From an uncultured Traorella sp. (lineage in GTDB: Bacteria; Bacillota_I; Bacilli_A; Erysipelotrichales; Erysipelotrichaceae), in NCBI RefSeq assembly GCF_944327115.1, contig NZ_CALVGS010000047.1, forward strand, positions 1-52,793: 52,793 nt of DNA. The letters run 5' to 3'. The notes under the pieces were generated by a model. It had not been told where the DNA came from, did no database searches, and saw only the letters and a list, made by a program, of their open reading frames with translations. Position 1 is the stretch's first letter; the number at the start of each line of letters is the position of its first letter. The position numbers and the translations under genes were made by a program. Shown here in pieces: positions 22,093-30,208 of this stretch.

Positions 22093-22114
22093 AAAAGGGC
22101 TGTATTACAGCCCT
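22093..22114 (-). terminator. Attenuator-like hairpin after yhfW
   Basis: AGGGCTGTA and TACAGCCCT arms one base apart, followed on the minus strand by TTTTACG. It includes the TAG stop of the yhfW-like gene. An extended -10-like TGCTAGAAT follows, before the M28 gene. Confidence 0.65.
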
Positions 22115-23324
22115 ATTTAAGTAAATTCATAAAGGATTGACCATTTTGCGGTGCACTGACTCCAAAGAAATCACATACGCTGGCACCAACATCTGAAAGT
22201 GTCTTACGAAGTCCGATGCTGACTCCCTCAACACCTGCTTTTTTAATTAACAGTGGTACATTTTCACGAGTATGACGGTTATGACCGATATTTGGATCAT
22301 TTCCATGATCCGCCATGACGACCAATACATCATCATCATGTATCAGATCCATGATGATACCGATCTTTTCATCCGCAATTTCCAAAAGATTCTTGTACCA
22401 CGTCGAATCCTGTGAATGACCGGCAAGATCCGTTTCTTGTACATTGGTACAGATAAAACCGTTTTTCATATCTTTGATTTCCTGAATCGTAAGATCCAGC
22501 ACTTCCGCCGTATCAACACATGATACTGACTTACCGGCATCATTGGCAACGATGTCGGCTACCTTCCCAAACAGTGATACCGGTATATGAGCATGACCTA
22601 AAATCGTCGGGGCCTGTACTTTTTCATCGACACCATAACCTAAATGACGACACTGATAGCCATGTTCATACGATTTTGATTTAACAGCATGAATACCGAT
22701 GAATCGATCCTCACGTGTTTCTTCTGCTGCCAGAATATCATCGATCGTAGTATTGGTGCCGCCAAATGGAATCACACGATTCACGGTGGCAACCTCACGT
22801 ACCAGACGGCCGATTTCCAATTCCTTATCAAAAGAGAGATAATCAAGCGGTGCCGTACAATTATAAGCCATACCTAGATCAGCATCGATATTATCTGCTA
22901 CCGTACAATAATCATCGACCAACAAATATCTTAAATGACCATTTTGACGTACTTCTACTTTATGACCATGCTTTTTTAAATGTTCTTTGATCTCATCAAC
23001 TTTTTCCTGAAATGGCTGGACCACCGGTTTTTTAGGAAGTGAACCCATGATTTCCTGATGCCCCATAAACGTATCTGCACCAAAATGCATCAATTCGCTT
23101 TTGCCCCAAACAGCCTTATCAGAGAATTTCATCTTCTCGCTTTCTTTTCCAAAGGCGTTCATAAGTCCTAAAGCTTCCAGATTCGGTAATTTTAAATCAG
23201 GATGATCATGGAGGATACTGCCCAAGGTAGAGCTTTTTTCATCACCCGGGCGAGCGATGGCAGCATCGGCCATCGCCTGCATACCAAATCCATCCAATAC
23301 GATTACGATAAACCTCTTATCCAT
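22113..23324 (-). CDS. yhfW: YhfW-like phosphopentomutase family protein
   Basis: 403 residues of the alkaline-phosphatase superfamily, close in plan to phosphopentomutase (DeoB). Metal-binding parts: VLDGFGM (about residues 9-15), FMGHQEIMGS (about 90, with the phosphate-accepting Thr just before in ADTFMGH), and MADHGNDPNIGHNRHTRENV (about 327). It probably moves phosphate between positions on a pentose or similar sugar. E. coli YhfW sits in the same operon type. It starts 2 bp after the YhfS-like gene. Confidence 0.85.
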   Translation of the reverse strand: MDKRFIVIVLDGFGMQAMADAAIARPGDEKSSTLGSILHDHPDLKLPNLEALGLMNAFGKESEKMKFSDKAVWGKSELMHFGADTFMGHQEIMGSLPKKPVVQPFQEKVDEIKEHLKKHGHKVEVRQNGHLRYLLVDDYCTVADNIDADLGMAYNCTAPLDYLSFDKELEIGRLVREVATVNRVIPFGGTNTTIDDILAAEETREDRFIGIHAVKSKSYEHGYQCRHLGYGVDEKVQAPTILGHAHIPVSLFGKVADIVANDAGKSVSCVDTAEVLDLTIQEIKDMKNGFICTNVQETDLAGHSQDSTWYKNLLEIADEKIGIIMDLIHDDDVLVVMADHGNDPNIGHNRHTRENVPLLIKKAGVEGVSIGLRKTLSDVGASVCDFFGVSAPQNGQSFMNLLK

Positions 23325-23326
23325 TT

Positions 23327-24427
23327 TTATTCCTCCAAAGCTTTTATAATGCTTTTTTCGAGAACCTCTAAAACAGTGTCTGCACCGCAGCGATTCGGAT
23401 TGATACGAATCATCGTGTCAGCAAAGGAAGGATCGCTCTTCAAAAAGGTTCCCGATACCCGATAAAACAATGGCGCAAATTCATATTTACTTTCAGCACC
23501 GACCGGATTCGGCAATGCTCCCAGCTTTTCAGCTTCTATCAACACCTTCTTTGCGATCGGTCTTTCAAATTCTATCAATAAGACCTTCGATTGAGCATTA
23601 GCCAGATAAGCATGTTTTACACCTTTAATACCTTGCTCATGGATTCTTTTTAAGATTTCTTCTCCCGTCTGCGCAGAAATGGCCAGCATCACCGGTGCAT
23701 TGATCAAGCCTCTAAGCACCTCCAAGGCTTCCCATCCCTGAACCTGACAGCCTCCTGAATAATGCATCTTGCGAATTTTTTCAATATATTGCTTCTTACC
23801 TACGACACAGCCGATGCCTTCCGGTCCCTGCAGCTTAAAACAAGAAAAGCAGGACATGTCGGCACCTAATTCACAGCTGATTCTGCTTACTTTTAAGACT
23901 GCATAATTATCATCACAAATGATAGGAATATCACGACAGTCTTGAATGGTCTTGATCACTTCTTCCATCGAATAACGGTCATCCGGTTTCTGTCGTGTAA
24001 ACTGGATCAAAGCACCCTTGATATCTGTATGTTCTTCCATGACATGACGCAGCTGGTCCAACGAGTTGAAATCTGCCTTTACGATTTCCAGTCCAAGCAT
24101 ATCTAAGCTGATCTGAGTTGTTGAATAAACGGCAGCATCATGGACCAAAATCTTATCTTTCGGTTTGAAAATCGAAGATAATCCATAACGTATGGCACCG
24201 GTACCGGCACCTCTGACTAAAATACAGTCTTCGGCATGAAAAAATTCCGCAATCGCTTTTTCAGCCTTATGGGTCGTCAATGGCTGATTTTCAGGCTGAT
24301 GGACTCCTAGATCACCACGTGTCAGAAATTCACTTCCCGTAAAATAATGCATGGCACATGCGCTCATACGAAACTGCTTCTGCATCGCTTCTTCGATATG
24401 AATACTTTCTAAAGGATATACTTTCAT
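23327..24427 (-). CDS. yhfS: YhfS-like PLP-dependent aminotransferase-fold enzyme
   Basis: 366 residues from ATG 24427 (GTGAGG upstream; a start 12 bp earlier is possible). PLP fold type I: RGAGTGAI (phosphate loop, about residue 74), CDDNYAVLK (Asp contacting the pyridine N, about 180) and SCFKLQGPEGIG with the likely PLP lysine (about 205). It resembles cystathionine gamma-synthase/class-V-like YhfS. The reaction is undetermined: lyase or transferase on an amino-acid-like compound. Translationally close to the amidase gene (8-bp gap). Confidence 0.85.
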   Translation of the reverse strand: MKVYPLESIHIEEAMQKQFRMSACAMHYFTGSEFLTRGDLGVHQPENQPLTTHKAEKAIAEFFHAEDCILVRGAGTGAIRYGLSSIFKPKDKILVHDAAVYSTTQISLDMLGLEIVKADFNSLDQLRHVMEEHTDIKGALIQFTRQKPDDRYSMEEVIKTIQDCRDIPIICDDNYAVLKVSRISCELGADMSCFSCFKLQGPEGIGCVVGKKQYIEKIRKMHYSGGCQVQGWEALEVLRGLINAPVMLAISAQTGEEILKRIHEQGIKGVKHAYLANAQSKVLLIEFERPIAKKVLIEAEKLGALPNPVGAESKYEFAPLFYRVSGTFLKSDPSFADTMIRINPNRCGADTVLEVLEKSIIKALEE

Positions 24428-24435
24428 AACTTGCC

Positions 24436-25407
24436 TCACTCTACCTGATAACCCTCATTAAAATAAGAGTCAATATCTAAAAAATATCGTTCGATCAATT
24501 CATCATGAACATGTTCGATCTTTTCACTTAGCTTCAATAAACGTGCGATCTTATCATTTCTGCTTTCACACATCAGCAAGGTCGCCATGCCCAATCCCTT
24601 TTGAGGAATGGCCAATGCTGTTGCCTCAGCGATATTGCACACACGTACATAACCTTTATTGGCTGCTTTTTGAATCTCTTGAGTCCGGCTATCAAAATGA
24701 CCAAATAAAGAATCACCAAAACCATATAAATCAACAGGACCTTCAGTAACCATCAATACATCACATTGTTTCAACACATCTTTTAAATAAGCGGTTAATT
24801 CATTTCTTGGCGCATGTGCTTCCATGACATCGATGATCGTTGAATCGATACCTTCATATTTCTGATCGCTGAAAACTTTGCCATATCCATCAGCTTTCGT
24901 TATCCCTGTCGCAACTTCAAAAGCTTTAAATAAGATCTCACGATCTCTAGCCATAAAGCCAATTGAATTACCGGCAACGATTCCATCCGTATTCGCTTTA
25001 AGCGAGATATTGCGATCTTTTTCGATCAGCTTTGAGATCATCCCATAGATATTGACACACATGGCCGGTGCCAGCACGCTTCCGCCCCCATCATTGCCAA
25101 TACCTAAATCATTGATACCGGCAAAAACATTCAAGGCAGTACCTGAGGATGAGCCTGACATATAATGTCCGGTGATCGGATTGATCAGCTGGGTATCTAC
25201 CGCTCTTCCCGCCAACTGTGATTTCTTATCGATCGTATGCAATCCAAAACCATGTGGCTCCAGCTTTTTCATAAGCGTATTAGGTATGGACGCTACATTT
25301 TTGATTCCTACAAGAATACTATCTTCATCGGGATCAAAAACACGAACGACCGATTGATATGGATTCAACAAGGCCAGACGATGCTGTTTTTCATACTTAT
25401 CCTTCAT
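24436..25407 (-). CDS. Amidase signature family protein (short)
   Basis: 323 residues from ATG 25407, which overlaps the end of the yhfX-like gene by 11 bp. The amidase signature triad is visible: Lys in GIKNVASIP (about residue 36), cis-Ser in MSGSSSGTALN (about 90) and nucleophile Ser in GIGNDGGGSVLAPA (about 115). Typical members have 430-500 residues, and this one lacks much of the C-terminal half that shapes the substrate pocket. It is absent from the E. coli yhf operon, so it is an added step, probably hydrolysing an amide of the substrate or an intermediate. Confidence 0.8.
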   Translation of the reverse strand: MKDKYEKQHRLALLNPYQSVVRVFDPDEDSILVGIKNVASIPNTLMKKLEPHGFGLHTIDKKSQLAGRAVDTQLINPITGHYMSGSSSGTALNVFAGINDLGIGNDGGGSVLAPAMCVNIYGMISKLIEKDRNISLKANTDGIVAGNSIGFMARDREILFKAFEVATGITKADGYGKVFSDQKYEGIDSTIIDVMEAHAPRNELTAYLKDVLKQCDVLMVTEGPVDLYGFGDSLFGHFDSRTQEIQKAANKGYVRVCNIAEATALAIPQKGLGMATLLMCESRNDKIARLLKLSEKIEHVHDELIERYFLDIDSYFNEGYQVE

Positions 25408-26575
25408 TTGTTTCACCTTTCTTAAGCATATGACCATAGGCATCATAGATTCCAAAAAGTTCAGGCCTATGATCTTTCAGTCCTTTTACAACTGCGATAT
25501 GACTGCGTGTCGTGAACATTTGTGCCCTAAAACACATCAGCACGGTATCACCTACATCAAATCTGCCATCCAGCTCAAAATGATAATCGATTGAATCATC
25601 ATGGACCGCATAGGCTTTTGTCAGCTTCAGATCATCTGCCGAGTGACCCACAAGTGCATATTTCAAATGTCCGCGACGATAATGTCCGCCGCCATAACAA
25701 TACGCTTTATCCAGATAATTATGTGAGATCTCACTTACATACACATAACCCGTTCTTTCATATCCGTCATTATTTTTATGGAAGGGTGTCGTTCCTGTAA
25801 GTCCATGACCCGGCTCTCCATTATTACCGCCAAGCTCATGAATGAGTGGGATAGATGCCATACAAGTGGCAGAAGGAAGATTGATCAATAAATCATGATA
25901 TCCTCTCTTTTCAAGCAATAAACGTCCACGCTTTAATGCATGATAATTCGCTGTCGGAGTAATCTCATTTTTGCTTTCATCATATAAAAGTGCAGGAAAG
26001 ATGGTCAGGCCACCGATTCTCACATGCTTAAGCATTTCGATGCGATCGATCAATGCCTCTAATTCATCCACCATGAAGCCGCCGACCTGGCCCGAATAGA
26101 ATTCTGAATCAGAATCACTGATGCGCAGCATGATCGGCTGGATCATATCCAGCTCTTGAGCTGCCTGATTGATTTCTAATATCTTTTCATAAGAATAAAC
26201 GGTCATGACCGTCGGTCGTGCTGCTACCACTTCTTTGATGCATGCTTTTGGTATCTGAACAAGATGACCTACATTGCCAAGCTTGATATGATTTTTTAAC
26301 ATGACCAGTGTTTCTTTAAAATCAACTGCCACAACACCATCAAAACCTAATTCTTGCAGACCTTTGGCAATTTCCGGATTACGTCCGAGCTGTTTCAGCA
26401 TGAAAAATAATTTAACTCCTAATGGATCGGCAATTTCTTTCATTTTCCTGCCATTTTCCATAATCGTATCATAATCCAATACATAGGTATCAGGTAAAAT
26501 AAGTCCCTTTTGATGAAGATGAAAGGCAAATTCAATTAAAGCACGATTATTCTCCTGTACTTTTTCTATAAACAT
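25397..26575 (-). CDS. yhfX: YhfX-like alanine racemase-fold PLP enzyme
   Basis: 392 residues. An alanine-racemase-like N-terminal barrel starts with YVLDYDTI (about residue 31) and the PLP lysine probable in LFFMLKQLGRNP (about 60), phosphate contact in GHGLTGTTPFH (about 270) and a C-terminal beta-domain. It is the YhfX family, whose members are thought to racemise or epimerise an amino acid; the exact substrate is not known. It sits between the phosphotriesterase homologue (15-bp gap) and the amidase. Confidence 0.85.
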   Translation of the reverse strand: MFIEKVQENNRALIEFAFHLHQKGLILPDTYVLDYDTIMENGRKMKEIADPLGVKLFFMLKQLGRNPEIAKGLQELGFDGVVAVDFKETLVMLKNHIKLGNVGHLVQIPKACIKEVVAARPTVMTVYSYEKILEINQAAQELDMIQPIMLRISDSDSEFYSGQVGGFMVDELEALIDRIEMLKHVRIGGLTIFPALLYDESKNEITPTANYHALKRGRLLLEKRGYHDLLINLPSATCMASIPLIHELGGNNGEPGHGLTGTTPFHKNNDGYERTGYVYVSEISHNYLDKAYCYGGGHYRRGHLKYALVGHSADDLKLTKAYAVHDDSIDYHFELDGRFDVGDTVLMCFRAQMFTTRSHIAVVKGLKDHRPELFGIYDAYGHMLKKGETNEG

Positions 26576-26590
26576 ACCCTTCCCTCCTCT

Positions 26591-27502
26591 TTATTTCCAT
26601 TCATTATCTAAAACTCTTGCAGGTGTCAGTGTCGTAATCTTATAAATATCTTCATCGGTTGCACCATATTCCTTCATCAAAGGCAAAACGGTCTTATATG
26701 CCGCAAGATAACCGACACCGCCATGGGCAACAAAATAGCTTCTTCTTGAAACATCATCGCTAACCATCAAATGATCTCCATATCCAGCTTCAATGATCCT
26801 AACGGCATTTCTTGCCCTTACTTCATCAGCCATATAGCTTACCTTTCCACAAGTATCAAAAGCTATATTGACACCTCTTTCCAATAAGCTTAAATGATAC
26901 TGTGAATCATTAATCAGATCCTGATGCCCGATAATGATCTTATCCGGATCCATTCCACAAGCCAGCAACGTATCAATCGTTTCCATTGCTGTATAGCGTG
27001 ATGTATGCGTACTGACAGCACAACCTACTTTTTTTGCTGCCATTCCCGCTGCTTCCAAGATCTTTTTCTCATTCTTTACAAATGAATTCGGACTTGATGC
27101 GATTTCCGCGATAATACCGGCTTTGATCCCTGTATCATCGATGCCCTCCATCAGTTCTTTGACATATATATCCGCAATCTCTTCAACACTGGCACCATCC
27201 ATCCAGTCGGGATGGTATTCAGACAGATAAAAACCTGTCGAGCATATAATATTCAAACCTGTCTGGAGCGCAATTTCTTTTAATTTCAATACATCTCTTG
27301 ATAAATCGATCGTTGAAACCTCAATGGCACTTTTGACACCAAGCTCCATCATCATCTTTATTTCCGGTACTACCTCTTCTACCGTTTCTATCTTCGAAAC
27401 ACCATCATGCCGCACCCGATCTAAATCAATAATAAAATGCTCATGGCACATCGTAGCACCTAATTCACTTTTTTCTATATCACCAAGTACTGTTCTAATC
27501 AT
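26591..27502 (-). CDS. php: Phosphotriesterase-homology protein (YhfV/Php-like)
   Basis: 303 residues. Metal sites of the PTE family: HEHF (residues 20-23), then AEIASS (about 132) where the carbamylated lysine of true phosphotriesterases is replaced by glutamate, as known for E. coli Php, then STHTSR (about 162), GHQD (about 193) and SDDVSR (about 250). It probably acts as lactonase or esterase on a sugar-acid-like compound. It occupies the same operon place as E. coli yhfV. The 60-bp gap upstream holds a strong hairpin (27526-27551). Confidence 0.85.
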   Translation of the reverse strand: MIRTVLGDIEKSELGATMCHEHFIIDLDRVRHDGVSKIETVEEVVPEIKMMMELGVKSAIEVSTIDLSRDVLKLKEIALQTGLNIICSTGFYLSEYHPDWMDGASVEEIADIYVKELMEGIDDTGIKAGIIAEIASSPNSFVKNEKKILEAAGMAAKKVGCAVSTHTSRYTAMETIDTLLACGMDPDKIIIGHQDLINDSQYHLSLLERGVNIAFDTCGKVSYMADEVRARNAVRIIEAGYGDHLMVSDDVSRRSYFVAHGGVGYLAAYKTVLPLMKEYGATDEDIYKITTLTPARVLDNEWK

Positions 27503-27525
27503 GTTAACTTACCTCATATAAATGA

Positions 27526-27551
27526 AGGGCATCAAGTTGACTTGATACCCT
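27526..27551 (-). promoter_or_regulatory. Intercistronic hairpin between yhfU-like and php-like genes
   Basis: 12-bp arms (27526-27537 and 27540-27551) with one wobble and a two-base loop, without a downstream T-run on the minus strand. More likely an mRNA processing or stability site than a terminator. Confidence 0.5.
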
Positions 27552-27562
27552 AATGAACGATT

Positions 27563-27943
27563 TTATTCAGGCTTGCCTTCCGTTTTATCAACCAGCGCTT
27601 TAACTAAAGCAGGAACAACAATATCCGTATGCGTCTTTACATAACCGAATGCCTTATGATTGCCACTATAAACCATGTGACGAATTTGCTTTTCATTAGG
27701 ACAATTGCCCTGTTTTGAAACTACTAAACAATTACCATATCCCAAAACCATGATCGCTGTCGCTAATGAACCACCGCCACCAGTCATGCAGCTGCCTAAA
27801 TAATAATCGATTTCTTTATTTTTTACTTTACGTGCAGCTATCATATCCGGATCCGTATAAGTTTCAACTTGATCAGCAAAATTTTTATCTATAATATCTT
27901 TTGTCTGGGTTGCCGTTAAACCGCAACATTCAATCTTAATCAC
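27563..27943 (-). CDS. yhfU: YhfU-like DUF2620 protein
   Basis: 126 residues, soluble. The conserved loop GSCMTGGGGSLATAI (about residues 51-65) has one cysteine and four glycines; a strand-like N-terminus (IKIECCGLTATQTK) has two more cysteines. The role is unknown. It lies between the YhfT permease gene and the php-like gene, and its size and Cys-Gly loop mirror the SFCGS protein of the other operon, suggesting a IIB-like or substrate-relay role (inference). Confidence 0.8.
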   Translation of the reverse strand: MIKIECCGLTATQTKDIIDKNFADQVETYTDPDMIAARKVKNKEIDYYLGSCMTGGGGSLATAIMVLGYGNCLVVSKQGNCPNEKQIRHMVYSGNHKAFGYVKTHTDIVVPALVKALVDKTEGKPE

Positions 27944-27970
27944 AGAAAGCCTCCTTTATTTATATAATCA

Positions 27971-29284
27971 TTATATAACGATAAATCCTAGTGCTACAAC
28001 AATATTGTAGATGATACCTACGGCAACTGCCGCAATAGGACCAACTGCACTCTTTGGTAATCTCTGACCCGTTACTTCATTTACAACATAGAATGCACCA
28101 ACAAGCATGATACCTACTTCACCCCAAGTTGCATTAGCAGCAAGGAAAGCACCAATCGTCAATGCCAAACCGATCGTAGAGATCATACCATCACGAATAT
28201 GATCGCCACATTTCGAGAGTTCCGGGAATTTCGATAACAATTTTCCTAAAAGACCGATCAACTGGATTTCAACAAATTCTGCTGCGAAGCCTAAGATCGG
28301 AGCCAGCCACCATGTCGGTGCCAAAACACCAAACAACATAACTGAACATAGACCAACTGCCTGATAAACACCGGTAGCCAGTGAAGTTGATACGATCAAC
28401 GGAATAAAGGCAATGATGACACCTACCATGGCAATGTAGAATGGCGTCATATCGTTTGATAAAACAGCTGCTGATAAGATATAAGGCTGATATGCCTGAG
28501 CTAAGATCTTGATACCTAAAGCATTCAATGCACCCTGAACGCAAAGATACTTCCAGTTTGATTTGATTCGATCTGCATTTTTAGAGAATAAGTTTTCTTC
28601 TTCTGCATCTGTTTCAACACTTTCTGAATTGCTGCTTCCTTTTGCGGCAAAGACGATCAGGCAGATCATACCTGCCAGCATTGCGAAAGTGTATGGATAT
28701 AAGCTGATGTTGATAGAGCCGATAGTTACGGTTCCAACAAGTGTACATAAGATATAAACGATTGCTTCAATGACACCTGTTCCGATACCTTTTCTTGCAC
28801 CAAACTGTCCGGCTATTGCTACTGCCGGGAACATACTGAAAATCGGCAATGTAGGGGTAGAAATGTTCGTCAGGTCATTTAAGAAATTATAAGGCAATGC
28901 CATGAAAGCCTGATTGATAACATTCGTACCAAAAGCACAAAGCAAACCATATCCAGCACCGATACCTAAGGCTACCCACTTATTTGGTGACCAAGCACCT
29001 AAACAGTCTGTCGCAATAAGCGTTAAGTGACATGCAATCAAGCCAGTACCGAGCCACTGACTGAAACCAGCAAGCACCCAACCAAAGCCCATACCTGTAA
29101 TAACAACAGCAAATTCTGCTCTTGACATTCTCTTTTCGATCAGTTCTGGGAACACCGGTCTAGCACCATCGTTAAAGTTAGAAATACATTTATGCGACAA
29201 TAAGCTTGCCCATGCACAAATCATTACTAATACAACGGTTCTGGCCAACATTGGAAATTCAAAGTTAGTAATAATTCCTTCCAT
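27971..29284 (-). CDS. yhfT: YhfT-like transporter
   Basis: 437 residues with about eleven or twelve hydrophobic segments. Landmarks are GMGFGWVLAGFSQWLGTGLI (about residues 64-83) and GAGYGLLCAFGTNVINQAF (about 110). A cytoplasmic acidic, Ser-rich loop (SNSESVETDAEEENLFSK) splits the protein near residue 220. YhfT is the presumed permease of the yhf operon. It follows the PRD gene by 23 bp. The mode of transport (PTS-like or secondary) is not known. Confidence 0.85.
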   Translation of the reverse strand: MEGIITNFEFPMLARTVVLVMICAWASLLSHKCISNFNDGARPVFPELIEKRMSRAEFAVVITGMGFGWVLAGFSQWLGTGLIACHLTLIATDCLGAWSPNKWVALGIGAGYGLLCAFGTNVINQAFMALPYNFLNDLTNISTPTLPIFSMFPAVAIAGQFGARKGIGTGVIEAIVYILCTLVGTVTIGSINISLYPYTFAMLAGMICLIVFAAKGSSNSESVETDAEEENLFSKNADRIKSNWKYLCVQGALNALGIKILAQAYQPYILSAAVLSNDMTPFYIAMVGVIIAFIPLIVSTSLATGVYQAVGLCSVMLFGVLAPTWWLAPILGFAAEFVEIQLIGLLGKLLSKFPELSKCGDHIRDGMISTIGLALTIGAFLAANATWGEVGIMLVGAFYVVNEVTGQRLPKSAVGPIAAVAVGIIYNIVVALGFIVI

Positions 29285-29307
29285 ATTTTATCTCCTTTTC
29301 TTTTCTC

Positions 29308-29685
29308 TTAATTCCACTCATCATTTGTTTGAAAGAATGAAATTAAGTTATTTATATGAAGCAAAAGATAACCCTGCTCGGTTGCATTCAACGGTATATC
29401 TGTTGCTTTCATAACCTTATCTAACACTTCTGTTGAGAGCGGATAAGTATCCAGAGAAGTTAATTCGTTCAATACTTCCTCAGGAAGTTCATCGATATCC
29501 TCCTCACTATGCAGACGTGCATACGCTGCACATAAATGAGCGATGAACGTATCAGCATTTTCTTCCTGTAACGTAACACCATATTCTTTTTCAAATAAAG
29601 ATATGACCTTATTCACATTTTCAACATCTTTTTCAGTAATCATACCGCCTTCCAGATAAAGCTGTAATCTTTCACTAAAATCCAT
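29308..29685 (-). CDS. yhfY: Small PRD domain-containing protein (YhfY-like)
   Basis: 125 residues, one PTS regulation domain without DNA-binding part. The two family histidines lie in TFIAHLCAAYARL (about residue 49) and LLLHINNL (about 111). Same type as the stand-alone PRD of the dga-type operon at 4171. It probably senses PTS phosphorylation and controls the neighbouring permease or regulator. It begins 8 bp after the zinc-ribbon membrane protein gene. Confidence 0.8.
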   Translation of the reverse strand: MDFSERLQLYLEGGMITEKDVENVNKVISLFEKEYGVTLQEENADTFIAHLCAAYARLHSEEDIDELPEEVLNELTSLDTYPLSTEVLDKVMKATDIPLNATEQGYLLLHINNLISFFQTNDEWN

Positions 29686-29693
29686 GATCCCAC

Positions 29694-30065
29694 CTACTTC
29701 CTTTTCTTCTTTACCGGCATCTTTCTTTTATCATCAGGATGATATTCAACATATTCTCCTTTTAAAAATTGATAAGAGATATATAAGCAAAGCTTATCTG
29801 CCCATAGAGATATCACGATTGCAAACATACATGTAACAATCAATAAAGCATAATTATTCATATTCTGTACCTGCATAAAACCAATCATCAAGAAAGCGAC
29901 TACGATCATCACAAACAGATAGCGAACCATCTTTAATTTTCTGATCGACCTGAGATCATATGTCATTTTCGCATGACAATGAGAACAGCTGATCGTTTGT
30001 CTTATATTTTTATAATTTAGCTCTATAGGCTGTCCGCATCGATAACATTTCACCGATCTTGTCAA
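29694..30065 (-). CDS. Zinc-ribbon protein with two membrane segments
   Basis: 123 residues beginning with TTG 30065 (AGGTGATATC upstream). An N-terminal zinc ribbon (CYRCGQ at residues 7-12, CSHCHA at about 27) is followed by a basic linker, two membrane helices (about residues 48-66 and 72-92) and a lysine-rich C-terminus. It is the first gene of the yhf-type operon. I know no counterpart in the E. coli yhf cluster. The function is unknown; a membrane-anchored redox or metal-binding partner of YhfT is one guess. Confidence 0.65.
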   Translation of the reverse strand: MTRSVKCYRCGQPIELNYKNIRQTISCSHCHAKMTYDLRSIRKLKMVRYLFVMIVVAFLMIGFMQVQNMNNYALLIVTCMFAIVISLWADKLCLYISYQFLKGEYVEYHPDDKRKMPVKKKRK

Positions 30066-30077
30066 GATATCACCTCG

Positions 30078-30091
30078 TACAAATTTTTGTA
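30078..30091. promoter_or_regulatory. Operator-like inverted repeat TACAAA-N2-TTTGTA
   Basis: A perfect 6-bp inverted repeat located between the expected transcription start and the start codon of the operon. Candidate repressor site for the YhfZ-like regulator encoded just upstream. Confidence 0.5.
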
Positions 30092-30104
30092 TATTTACAT
30101 TATT

Positions 30105-30133
30105 ATATTAAACTACTCGTTTGCTGATGTCAA
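30105..30133 (-). promoter_or_regulatory. Promoter of the yhf-type operon
   Basis: TTGACA (30133-30128), 17-bp spacer, TAATAT (30110-30105) on the minus strand, giving a leader of about 33 bases before the TTG at 30065. Confidence 0.75.
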
Positions 30134-30141
30134 TATTTTAT

Positions 30142-30157
30142 ATACATTTTTATGTAT
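30142..30157. promoter_or_regulatory. Operator-like inverted repeat ATACAT-N4-ATGTAT
   Basis: A perfect 6-bp inverted repeat 8 bp upstream of the -35 box of the yhf-type operon. The position suits an activator or an auxiliary operator. Confidence 0.45.
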
Positions 30158-30208
30158 TTTATAATCAAACAAACAAATATCCCTATAAAAAAGCAGACCT
30201 TGATTTTC

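Noticed and set aside
27526-27551. Terminator splitting the yhf-type operon
   Set aside because: Strong hairpin but no T-run on the transcribed strand; treated as a processing or stability element.
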